9,507 nucleotides of DNA from DATADF01 sp046263155 (GTDB lineage: Bacteria > Actinomycetota > CADDZG01 > WHSQ01), in the NCBI GenBank assembly GCA_046263155.1, contig JBHELF010000082.1, positions 1-9,507 on the forward strand, read 5' to 3'. Made by a program: the position numbers and the translations under genes. The first letter of the stretch is position 1; every line of letters begins with the position of its first letter. This document shows positions 1-6,335 of the stretch, piece after piece. Below the pieces are notes generated by a model, which was given only the letters and a program-made list of their open reading frames with translations, did no database searches and was not told the DNA's origin.

Positions 1-108
1 GCATCGATCCCCGAACAGATCGAGGCCCTCGCCCGGCTGAAGGAACAGGGAGCGATCACGGCCGCCGAATTCGAGACGAAGAAGCAGGAGATGCTCAAGC
101 GGCTTTGA
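1..108 (+). CDS. SHOCT-domain protein, C-terminal fragment
   Basis: The window opens inside a gene. Frame 1 reads 35 residues to a TGA at 106-108, starting ASIPEQIEALARLKEQGAIT and ending in a lysine-rich helix (KKQEMLKRL). This matches the SHOCT (short C-terminal) pattern: a helix of the type I-x-x-L-x-x-L-x-x-x-G, a turn, an acidic residue-Phe pair (EF), then a second helix with K-x-x-x-L near the end. SHOCT modules usually close otherwise unrelated bacterial proteins and are thought to mediate oligomerisation or binding. The body of the protein lies upstream, so its function cannot be read here. The next gene begins 18 bases downstream on the same strand, so the two may be cotranscribed. 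Confidence 0.8.
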   Translation, partial: ASIPEQIEALARLKEQGAITAAEFETKKQEMLKRL

Positions 109-126
109 GCACAATTTGAGCGTCGA

Positions 127-1029
127 GTGTGTTCTGAGTACCGCCAGGTGAAACAGAGCGCACAGTCGACATCCGGTGAGAGAGTCGATGTCGCGCTGGC
201 GACCTACTCCAAGCTCCCGTCGCTCGACGACGACGAGCGCTTGCTGATTCCCGCCCTCGCGGCCCGGGGCCTCAGCGCGCGGCCGGTTGTGTGGGACGAC
301 CCCAAATTCGACTGGGGCAACGTGCGACTGGTGGTCGTGCGGTCCACCTGGGACTACCACCACCGTCGTACGGAGTTCCTCAACTGGGCGACGGTCGTCG
401 CGGCCCGGGTTCCTTTTTGGAACCCGCCGGCGACTCTGCGGTGGAACACGCACAAGACCTATCTGCGCGATCTCGAGAACCGCGGCATCGCCGTCGTTCC
501 CACCGAATGGCTGCCGGCCGGCAGCGCCGCAGCGCTGGACGAGGTGATGGACAAGTGGGCCTGGAAGGAAGTCGTGGTCAAGCCGACGGTGTCGGCCGAT
601 GGCTACCGCACCCTGCGTGTTTCAGAGGAAAACCTCGCGTTGGGCGAAAGCCATCTGCGCGCTTTGGTCGCCGACCGAGAGGTCATGGTGCAGCCCTTCA
701 TGGGCGCGGTCCAAACCGAGGGGGAACACTGTGCCGTGATCATCGCCGGGGAACTCACCCACGGCCTCCGCAAGATGACCATCTTCCAGCCGGGCTTCGT
801 CGACGCGCCGACAAGATTCGAACTGGCCGCCGACGAACAGACCCTCGCGCACGACGCCGTGGCCGCGGCCGGCTACGAGTACCTCTACGCGCGCATCGAC
901 CTGGTGCGCGATGAATCCGGGAGGCCACATGTGATGGAGCTCGAGATGACCGAGCCGTCGCTTTATTTCAAGGACGCGCTTCACGCCGCCGACCGGCTCG
1001 CCGACCGCATCGTGCAACTTTTGGATTGA
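127..1029 (+). CDS. ATP-grasp ligase, DcsG/RimK-like
   Basis: This is a 300-residue ATP-grasp protein, predicted cytosolic, likely joining a carboxylate to an amine through an acyl-phosphate. Visible features in order are: an N-terminal preATP-grasp fold (VDVALATYSKLPSLDDDERL, then VVWDDPKFDW and VVVRSTWDYHHR, about 20-80); NPPATLRWNTHKTYL (99-113); the ATP-lysine strand WKEVVVKP (146-153); the hinge MVQPF (187-191); RKM (215-217); and the metal-binding set RIDLV (D258) with MELEMTEP (E271, E273, E276). The WDDP, STWDY and ELE-x-x-EP pattern resembles DcsG, which closes the D-cycloserine ring, and many uncharacterised actinobacterial relatives. No other cycloserine genes are nearby, so that product should not be assumed. 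GTG at 127 gives the longest frame. GTG at 148 is an alternative, since the first 18 or so residues look unstructured and neither start has a strong ribosome site. It converges on the propeller gene. Confidence 0.82.
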   Translation: MCSEYRQVKQSAQSTSGERVDVALATYSKLPSLDDDERLLIPALAARGLSARPVVWDDPKFDWGNVRLVVVRSTWDYHHRRTEFLNWATVVAARVPFWNPPATLRWNTHKTYLRDLENRGIAVVPTEWLPAGSAAALDEVMDKWAWKEVVVKPTVSADGYRTLRVSEENLALGESHLRALVADREVMVQPFMGAVQTEGEHCAVIIAGELTHGLRKMTIFQPGFVDAPTRFELAADEQTLAHDAVAAAGYEYLYARIDLVRDESGRPHVMELEMTEPSLYFKDALHAADRLADRIVQLLD

Positions 1030-1030
1030 G

Positions 1031-1066
1031 TTGGTAATGACAGTCGCTCCTCGATCTGCTTACCAA
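1031..1066. repeat. Inverted repeat between convergent genes
   Basis: TTGGTAA at 1031-1037 is matched by its exact reverse complement TTACCAA at 1060-1066, with 22 bases between. It starts two bases after the stop of the ATP-grasp gene, within the 90-base gap before the end of the convergent propeller gene. The position suits a bidirectional transcription end or a protein-binding site. The stem is AT-rich, the loop is long and no T-run follows, so a classical intrinsic terminator is not supported. Seven matched bases could also be chance. Confidence 0.3.
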
Positions 1067-1119
1067 GTCAGCACCTAGTGACGGTTTCGGGCGGGCGGGC
1101 GGCTGCCGGACCCGAGGAA

Positions 1120-2862
1120 CTATCCCGCTGAGAAATCGCCCGCGGGCAACGCCGTCCCCTGGGCGCTGAAGACGCGTCCTCGAGCATCGAACCAACGAAG
1201 CATTAGGAAGCCCGGTTGGCTCGGGGCGTTGGAGAGCTCAAACTCCATCGGGCTGAAGGGGGCTCCCACCTCCTGCGTGAAAGTGGGGACGTCGCCGTAG
1301 CCGATCTGGAGCACGACCCTGTCTGCACGCTGATGAGGAAACGCGAGCTGAACCCGGCGACCTTGAACACTCACCGACAGAAAGGAGCGACCCCTCGGAT
1401 CGGGATCCCCGACTCCGGTAACACACCACCAGCGACGCTCGATGCACTTGTTGAGAACGACCTGGGCCGTAGGCGAACGGGATCCGGGGCGCTTGAACAG
1501 CATCACCGTGACGTAGCGGGGGCCGAGCTTGTCGATCGCGTTCTCCTTTGCCCGCAGCTGCGGGTCGACCCACTCAACGACGTCCCGGGCAAATTGCAGA
1601 GCGGTGTCCGCGGCAGAGCGACGCCAGGGGTCCTCGCCCGCACGAAGGCGATCCGCAGCGTCCGCGCGTTGCTCCTCGGTCAACTCCGGCCACATGGTCA
1701 AGACCGGCTCTCGATTGCGCGGCGCCGACCTAGTCGGCTGAGGTTCTGGACTGGGGGCCTGCCGCCCGCCGATCCCGACCCGACTCGCCCTATCGAGCGA
1801 GCTCTGAGCTACCCAGACGTAGCCGCTTCCCGCCGCCACGTCGATCGGCGATCCGTCGACCGCGAGCGCGCCACCGAGCGCCGCGCCGGTTAGCGGATCG
1901 AGCCTGACGAGGTCTCCCCGCGCGTCGTCGTCGGTCCCGGTCAGCGCCCACACTCCGTCGGCCCCCACCGCGAGGTCCGCATAGCCGCCTCCCACCTGGG
2001 TCGCCTGGTGCTCTCCGGTCCCGAGATCGATACGCGTCACGGTTCCCTCGTCGCCGAGCGCAACCCACAGCGCGCCGAAGCCCACCGCGAGGTCGGTATT
2101 GGGAGTCGCCGAGCGGCGAGGAATGCGCACGACGTCGGGCCCCGCCCCCGTTCCCGCGAGCCGCACCAAGCGGCCTCGCTGCGCGTCCATGGCCCACACT
2201 TGAGTCCCGTCCGCGGCGACGTCTGTGCCACTTCGGGGGAAAGCTTCCGGCGGTCCCGGCCTTTCGGGATCGATCCGGTAGACGGTCCCCGATTCCAAAG
2301 CCGCAACCCAGATTCCACCCGGGCCAACCGTGAGATCCATCGTCAGGAGCTCGGGCTGCGATCCGATGGGAATCTCGTCCACTATGTCTCCGGTGAGGGG
2401 GTGGATGCGCTGAACGGAGGCGCGGCTGCGATTTGTGACCCAGACCGCGCCCTCGCCCACGACGATTTCGTCGGGATTCCCTCGGGTCGGGATCGTGGCA
2501 AGGATCTCGTCGGTGATGAGATCTATCTGCGACACGGAGCCCCCGGCGTCGTTCGCAACCCACGCGGAGCCATAGCCGAGGGCGACCGCGGAAGGGCGCT
2601 CTCCGACGGCTACCGTTGTGGTCAGTCTCAGTGCGTCCGGGGCCGCGGGACGCACCGGTCGATCCGCATCCGTGGATTGCACGACCAGCAGAGCCAACAG
2701 GCCCACCGCAGTTGCCGACGCGAGGCTCGTCGCTGCCAGCGTCCAACGCCGCCGCCGTCTCCGGCGCAGGAAGGTCTGCTTGGCGCCGTACACATCGGTG
2801 GGCTCATAGGACTCCCCTACCGACTTCAGGGAATCGCTTAGGAACCGCTCGAATTCGGTCAT
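1120..2862 (-). CDS. Putative membrane anti-sigma factor with beta-propeller
   Basis: This 580-residue protein is translationally coupled to the ECF sigma gene by an ATGA overlap at 2859-2862, with a strong ribosome site (GGAGGAG) five bases before its ATG. A short cytosolic N-terminus (1-32) leads to seven consecutive arginines (33-39) and one membrane helix (about 40-61), so the remainder should lie outside the membrane. Residues about 97-365 hold seven repeats built around G-x-G-x-x-W-V followed by a V-x-R-I-D strand, with tryptophans at 101, 141, 185, 223, 266, 305 and 350. This predicts a seven-bladed YncE/Vgb-like propeller. A Pro-rich linker (about 367-390) follows, then a second domain (about 391-575) with C473 and C480 able to form a disulfide. 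Gene order and topology suggest it restrains the sigma factor, but the usual zinc anti-sigma motif (H-x3-C-x2-C) is absent and the cytosolic part is very short. It could instead be a sensor or cell-surface protein cotranscribed with the sigma gene. Confidence 0.8.
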   Translation of the reverse strand: MTEFERFLSDSLKSVGESYEPTDVYGAKQTFLRRRRRRRWTLAATSLASATAVGLLALLVVQSTDADRPVRPAAPDALRLTTTVAVGERPSAVALGYGSAWVANDAGGSVSQIDLITDEILATIPTRGNPDEIVVGEGAVWVTNRSRASVQRIHPLTGDIVDEIPIGSQPELLTMDLTVGPGGIWVAALESGTVYRIDPERPGPPEAFPRSGTDVAADGTQVWAMDAQRGRLVRLAGTGAGPDVVRIPRRSATPNTDLAVGFGALWVALGDEGTVTRIDLGTGEHQATQVGGGYADLAVGADGVWALTGTDDDARGDLVRLDPLTGAALGGALAVDGSPIDVAAGSGYVWVAQSSLDRASRVGIGGRQAPSPEPQPTRSAPRNREPVLTMWPELTEEQRADAADRLRAGEDPWRRSAADTALQFARDVVEWVDPQLRAKENAIDKLGPRYVTVMLFKRPGSRSPTAQVVLNKCIERRWWCVTGVGDPDPRGRSFLSVSVQGRRVQLAFPHQRADRVVLQIGYGDVPTFTQEVGAPFSPMEFELSNAPSQPGFLMLRWFDARGRVFSAQGTALPAGDFSAG

Positions 2863-3422
2863 GCCAGCTCCTCCGTGGTCGATGAGCGCAGCGCGACCTC
2901 GAGCTTGGCGCGCGCCTTAGCCAATTGCGATTTCACTGTTCCAACCGAGCAATCCATGAGTTGCGCGATCTCCGCCTCGGGCAGATCTTCGTAATAGCGC
3001 AACACGACACAGGTCTTTTGCCGCGGGGGAAGGCGCATCACGGCACCCCACACGAGCCGCGCCGTCTCGTGTCTATCGACATCCCACGACGGAGGACGAC
3101 GCTCCTCCATGCCGGCGGCAGCCTGGTTGACCCGCGCCTCGATTACCCGTCGCCGAATGCGCGAGCGGCACAGATTGACGACCGCGCGCCTCAGATAGCC
3201 CTCCGCCGCGTCGACGTCGCGGATCCGGGACCAGCCCGACCACGTCTTCAACAGCGCCTCCATCACGATCTCCTCAGCCACCCCGGCATCGCCGACGATC
3301 AAATAGGCGAGACGGCACATCGATGAGTAATGGCGGTCGAAGAGGGTTTCGACGCGCCGATCTCGCTCGCTCTCGGCGCGCTCGACCACCACGGCCCCTT
3401 CCACTCGACATCTCGCTCCCAT
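2859..3422 (-). CDS. ECF RNA polymerase sigma factor (SigE-family type)
   Basis: A 187-residue sigma-70 family protein of extracytoplasmic-function type, directing RNA polymerase to a specific set of promoters. Region 2 spans about 26-92 (LFDRHYSSMCRLAYLIVGD, then AEEIVMEALLKTW and EGYLRRAVVNLCRSRIRR). A variable linker follows, then region 4 at about 121-176 (MRLPPRQKTCVVLRYYEDL) with a helix-turn-helix at EAEIAQLMDCSVGTVKSQLAKAR. Region 3 is missing, as expected for ECF factors, and the length is typical. The ATG at 3422 is preferred because AAGGGG sits seven bases before it. The open frame runs further upstream to 3629, but that part is antisense to the dehydrogenase and low in complexity. 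GTG codons a few residues inside are also possible starts. The stop overlaps the start of the propeller gene by four bases, so both proteins should come from one message. Confidence 0.9.
   Translation of the reverse strand: MGARCRVEGAVVVERAESERDRRVETLFDRHYSSMCRLAYLIVGDAGVAEEIVMEALLKTWSGWSRIRDVDAAEGYLRRAVVNLCRSRIRRRVIEARVNQAAAGMEERRPPSWDVDRHETARLVWGAVMRLPPRQKTCVVLRYYEDLPEAEIAQLMDCSVGTVKSQLAKARAKLEVALRSSTTEELA
2868..2874 (-). promoter_or_regulatory. Ribosome binding site of the propeller gene
   Basis: On the minus strand GGAGGAG lies five bases before the ATG at 2862, inside the last codons of the sigma gene. It fixes the propeller start and supports translational coupling of the two genes. 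Confidence 0.75.
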
Positions 3423-3429
3423 TGGACGG

Positions 3430-3435
3430 CCCCTT
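3430..3435 (-). promoter_or_regulatory. Ribosome binding site of the sigma gene
   Basis: On the minus strand AAGGGG lies seven bases before the ATG at 3422. It is the main reason for preferring this start over the longer open frame that runs to 3629. Confidence 0.5.
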
Positions 3436-3455
3436 GGACTGAGAAGAGGACGCCT

Positions 3456-3463
3456 GGGGAGGG
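3456..3463 (+). promoter_or_regulatory. Ribosome binding site favouring the TTG start of the dehydrogenase
   Basis: GGGGAGGG, with core GGAGG at 3458-3462, stands nine bases before TTG 3472. The ATG at 3499 has no comparable site, so this motif argues for the earlier start despite the rare start codon. Confidence 0.45.
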
Positions 3464-3471
3464 CGCTGGGG

Positions 3472-4659
3472 TTGCCTCGCGAGCCTAAGCTTCGCTCTAT
3501 GGACTTCGAGTTCCCCCGCGAGTACCTCGAACTGAAAAAGAACTTTCTGGATTTCATCGAGCGCGAGGTGAGGCCCCTCGAGGCCGATCTCGACCCCGAG
3601 GAGGACGCCGTCCCGATTGAGCTGGTCAACCGGGTGCGTCGGCGCTCGGCGGAGCTCGGGTTCTACGCCGCCGACTTCCCCGAGGATCTCGGCGGCAGCG
3701 GACTTCCTCAGCTCGGCATGGTGCTGCTGCGCGAGGCCGCATGGGGCGGCGGCTCCCGGCTGGGACTCGCGACGACCTATGGTCCCGAGGGACCGACCGG
3801 CGTTCTGCTCTCCGGCACCGATGAGCAAAAGAAGGAGTACCTCGTACCGCTGATCTCCGCAGAGAAGTCGATGTGCTTCGCGCTGACGGAGCCCGACGCC
3901 GGCTCCGACGCGCAGAACATCCGAACCACCGCCGTCAAGGACGGCGACGAATGGGTCCTCAACGGCACGAAACACTTCATCACGAACGGCAAATACGCGG
4001 ACTTCGCGCTGGTGTTCGCCGCCAACGACCGCGAGCGGCGCGCGCAGGGCGGAATCACCGCGTTCATCGTGGAGAGGGACACGCCGGGCTTCACCGTCGG
4101 ACGCGCGCAGCGAGGCATGGTGGAAGGCGAGGGTCAATTCGAGCTCATCTTCGAGGACTGCCGCGTGTCGGAGGAGCAGGTCCTGGGGGGGCCGGGCAAC
4201 GTCGGTCTGGGCTTTTACTCCGCGATGCAGTTCCTCGCCATGGGTCGGCTATCCATCGCGGCGATGTGTAACGGGCTTGCGGATGTGTGTCTCAAAGCGG
4301 CGATCGAGTACGCGAAGAGCCGCGTCGCGTTCGACAGGCCCATCGGCAAGAACCAGTACGTCCAGGGGCATCTCGTCGATTCAGTTGTGGAGCTGAAGGC
4401 CTCGCGTCTGATGACCTACGAGTGCGCCTGGCTGTACGACCAGGGCGATCCGGTGATCCAGGAGTCGTCGATTGTGAAGCTCTATGCCTCCGAGATGGTG
4501 AACCGCGTCGCGGACCGCGCCATCCAGGTCCACGGAGGCATGGGCTGGATGCGGGAGCTGCCGCTCGAGCGCATCTATCGTTTCGTCAGAATCTTCCGGC
4601 TCGTCGAAGGCACGTCCGAGATCCAGAAGTACATCATTGCGAAAACCCTGGGCTTGTGA
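3472..4659 (+). CDS. Acyl-CoA dehydrogenase
   Basis: An FAD-dependent acyl-CoA dehydrogenase of 395 residues, the usual length, introducing the alpha-beta double bond of an acyl-CoA and passing electrons to electron-transfer flavoprotein. Visible parts are: the N-terminal helical domain (about 10-130); the signature ALTEPDAGSDA (137-147) opening the beta domain; WVLNGTKHFITNG (161-173); the C-terminal helical domain with RVAFDRPIGKNQ (284-295); QVHGGMGW (352-359); and VEGTSEIQ (378-385). E379 in this last motif aligns with the catalytic base of medium- and short-chain members. Chain-length preference cannot be read. TTG 3472 is chosen for its ribosome site; ATG 3499, nine codons later, fits the usual family N-terminus (MDFEF) and is a real alternative. 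The next gene follows after 48 bases on the same strand, so a shared transcript is likely. Confidence 0.93.
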   Translation: MPREPKLRSMDFEFPREYLELKKNFLDFIEREVRPLEADLDPEEDAVPIELVNRVRRRSAELGFYAADFPEDLGGSGLPQLGMVLLREAAWGGGSRLGLATTYGPEGPTGVLLSGTDEQKKEYLVPLISAEKSMCFALTEPDAGSDAQNIRTTAVKDGDEWVLNGTKHFITNGKYADFALVFAANDRERRAQGGITAFIVERDTPGFTVGRAQRGMVEGEGQFELIFEDCRVSEEQVLGGPGNVGLGFYSAMQFLAMGRLSIAAMCNGLADVCLKAAIEYAKSRVAFDRPIGKNQYVQGHLVDSVVELKASRLMTYECAWLYDQGDPVIQESSIVKLYASEMVNRVADRAIQVHGGMGWMRELPLERIYRFVRIFRLVEGTSEIQKYIIAKTLGL

Positions 4660-4695
4660 CAGAGACACTGTATTGACATCAGCTCGGGTCGGCTT

Positions 4696-4704
4696 GGGAA
4701 GGGG
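4696..4704 (+). promoter_or_regulatory. Ribosome binding site of the UPF0173-like hydrolase
   Basis: GGGAAGGGG ends three bases before ATG 4708; its GGAAGG core is five bases away. It supports this start and separate translation of the second gene in the unit. Confidence 0.6.
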
Positions 4705-4707
4705 CAC

Positions 4708-5427
4708 ATGAGCGCGTTCTTGGGTGGGGCTCAGATCACATGGTTCGGGCACGCGACTTTCCGGATAGTCACCGCGTCTGGCAAGAGGATCCTGATCGAC
4801 CCGTGGACCATCAACAACCCCGCTTGTCCCGACAATCTGAAGGACCCGGGCCCCCTGGACGCGATCCTGATCACACACGGACATTCGGATCACATTGAGG
4901 ACGCAGTCGAAATCGCCGGGGCCACCAGCGCGACCGTTGTGGCCATGAAGGAAACCGGAGCGTGGCTGAGCAGCAAGGGCCTGACCGATGTGATCAAGAT
5001 GCACAAAGGCGGAACGGTCGAGGTCGCCGGTGTCAGAGCTCACATGGTCCATGCAGTGCATTCGGGTGGGATCGATGATGGCGATCGGATCGTGTATGGA
5101 GGCGACGCGTGTGGGTATGTCGTCGAGCTGCCGAAGGGGCCGTGCATCTACCACGCGGGCGACACCGCGGTATTTGGCGACATGGCCCTCATTGCGAAGC
5201 TGCTCCAGCCGGACTGGGCTCTGCTGCCGATCGGCGATCATTACACAATGGGGCCGCGCTCCGCGGCCGAAGCCATCCGCTTGCTCAGAGTAAAGACGGT
5301 CGTGCCCATGCACTACGGGACCTGGCCCGAGCTCACCGGTACTCCGGCGCAGCTGCGCGAGCACGCCGGCGACATCGAGGGGTTGGAGATCGTCGAGATG
5401 GAGCCCGGTCAAACACTGGGCGACTAG
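4708..5427 (+). CDS. UlaG/UPF0173-type metal-dependent hydrolase
   Basis: A 239-residue metallo-beta-lactamase-fold protein, predicted cytosolic. Landmarks are FGHATF (H15), the strand ILIDPW (28-33), the metal motif THGHSDH (H57, H59, D61, H62), AHMVHAVHS (H115, H118), IYHAGDT (H149, D152), LPIGDHYTMGP (173-183) and PMHYGTWPE with H202. Together these supply the two-metal site and match the UPF0173/UlaG branch, whose length is about 225-240 residues. UlaG itself hydrolyses L-ascorbate-6-phosphate, but most relatives have no assigned substrate, so only hydrolase activity is proposed. It follows the acyl-CoA dehydrogenase with a 48-base gap; no terminator is visible between them. Its TAG stop lies in the four bases shared with the convergent transporter gene. 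Confidence 0.9.
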   Translation: MSAFLGGAQITWFGHATFRIVTASGKRILIDPWTINNPACPDNLKDPGPLDAILITHGHSDHIEDAVEIAGATSATVVAMKETGAWLSSKGLTDVIKMHKGGTVEVAGVRAHMVHAVHSGGIDDGDRIVYGGDACGYVVELPKGPCIYHAGDTAVFGDMALIAKLLQPDWALLPIGDHYTMGPRSAAEAIRLLRVKTVVPMHYGTWPELTGTPAQLREHAGDIEGLEIVEMEPGQTLGD

Positions 5428-6281
5428 AGCAAGTAGCTCACGCCCAAACCAAGGCTGAAGGCGCCGGACAGCGCGGCGATCGCCGTGTAGACGCGCGGCA
5501 CGCGGCCGTGTTTGGACTTCCCGAAGGCCCAAGCCACGGCCAGCACCGTGTTGGCGCTGACGAGTCCCAACACGAAGGTCGCGATCACGAGTGATCCATA
5601 GGCGATGTGAGCGACCCCGGCTGCGGTGAGCAGCACCAAGAGCTGGGTCGGGGTTTCGGCCCCCACGCCATGGATCATGCCGACTCCAAATGCCGCGGCG
5701 CGACCGTAACCGGCGAAGGGATCCGGTGGCGGGAGGCCGCGGTGGGTGTGGGCATGGCGGTGCTTAGTCACGGTCGCGACTTTGTCCGCTGCCGCGACGC
5801 GGATGAGGTCATCCGCGGGATGCGGTTCAAGATGATGATCGGGCTCGCTCGTCAATGCATGCGAGTGCTCGTGCTCGTGCTCGATCAAAAGCTCACTCTC
5901 GCGACGTCCGAGAAGGACATCGACGGCCCGCCGCAGGGCCACGATCAGTAAAAGGCCTCGACTGGTCGGCCGGAACGCGGCGCCGCGCCGTGCAAGTCCG
6001 CCCAGCACATAGACACCGAGACCGATGAGTGTCACTCCGATCACCCGCCCCATCAACTCATCCACCCCGGCGGGCAGTCGCCCTCCCAATAGCACGACGC
6101 CGAAGCCAAGCAGGAAGACGACCAGCGCATGGCCGAGCGCGTAGAGAGTCGCGCTCACGAGGGCCTGCTTGCGATCGCGGGACGCGACCGTGATGTCGGT
6201 TATCGCAGCTATGTGATCGAGATCGAAGCCATGTCGAAACCCGACCAGGTAGATGGTCAAGAGCGTGAAGGTCGTATTCAT
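5424..6281 (-). CDS. NiCoT-type nickel/cobalt transporter
   Basis: A 285-residue integral membrane protein likely to import Ni2+ or Co2+. The first helix carries RHGFDLDHIAAITD (16-29), a variant of the family signature HAVDADHI that keeps the metal-binding H17, D20, D22 and H23 positions. Further hydrophobic segments lie at about 41-68, 77-96, 106-123, 190-208, 212-254 (probably two) and 262-285. A second conserved block, IHGVGAETPTQ (203-213), takes the place of the usual GFDTATE-type motif. Between the fourth and fifth segments lies a hydrophilic loop with eleven histidines (135-180), in clusters HEHEHSH, DHHLEPH and HRHAHTH, probably a metal-gathering loop. The ATG at 6281 has a pyrimidine-rich leader without a ribosome site, so translation may depend on coupling to upstream genes. 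It is the last gene of the minus-strand cluster. Nickel versus cobalt cannot be decided, as no riboswitch or metalloenzyme gene is nearby. Confidence 0.85.
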   Translation of the reverse strand: MNTTFTLLTIYLVGFRHGFDLDHIAAITDITVASRDRKQALVSATLYALGHALVVFLLGFGVVLLGGRLPAGVDELMGRVIGVTLIGLGVYVLGGLARRGAAFRPTSRGLLLIVALRRAVDVLLGRRESELLIEHEHEHSHALTSEPDHHLEPHPADDLIRVAAADKVATVTKHRHAHTHRGLPPPDPFAGYGRAAAFGVGMIHGVGAETPTQLLVLLTAAGVAHIAYGSLVIATFVLGLVSANTVLAVAWAFGKSKHGRVPRVYTAIAALSGAFSLGLGVSYLL

Positions 6282-6335
6282 GAGAGGGGTCGACGGTCTT
6301 CGGGGCGGGCGGGTGGCTCGCCAGCTCGAGCGAAG

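Larger units (their letters stand above)
3423..3471. promoter_or_regulatory. Divergent intergenic region, sigma gene and dehydrogenase
   Basis: This short stretch separates two divergent starts and should hold promoters for both, unless the dehydrogenase is read from within the sigma gene or vice versa. Reading the minus strand, GCAACC (3475-3470) and CGTC (3452-3449) are 17 bases apart. That loosely resembles the -35 (GGAAC-like) and -10 (CGTC) elements of ECF promoters and would suit autoregulation. The match is weak, since the -35 box differs from consensus. No clear housekeeping promoter is visible for the plus strand. Confidence 0.35.

Noticed and set aside
2008..2841. 277-codon open frame on the plus strand
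   Set aside because: Antisense to the propeller gene, whose seven regular repeats show which frame is real.
2833..2862. Shared EFER start in the propeller protein and the small protein at 9504
   Set aside because: The likeness covers only a few residues and a GAATTCGAGCG string; the proteins differ beyond it, so chance is the simplest reading.
3423..3629. 69-residue N-terminal extension of the sigma factor
   Set aside because: Ser/Arg-rich, antisense to the start of the dehydrogenase, and the ATG at 3422 has a ribosome site while the extension adds no sigma domain.
3274..4137. 287-codon open frame on the minus strand
   Set aside because: Antisense to the dehydrogenase and overlapping the sigma gene in another frame; low-complexity translation without motifs.
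4673..4678. TTGACA as a -35 box before the hydrolase gene
   Set aside because: No -10-like sequence lies 16-18 bases downstream; that position is occupied by the G-rich ribosome site.
4381..5532. 383-codon open frame on the minus strand
   Set aside because: It lies antisense to the end of the dehydrogenase and nearly all of the hydrolase, both firmly identified. Its translation has no recognisable domain and is Arg/His/Asp rich, as expected of a GC-rich shadow frame.
6282..6335. Possible terminator in the gap before the transporter gene
   Set aside because: Only a five-base CTTCG/CGAAG pairing with a long GC-rich interior and no T-run; not convincing.
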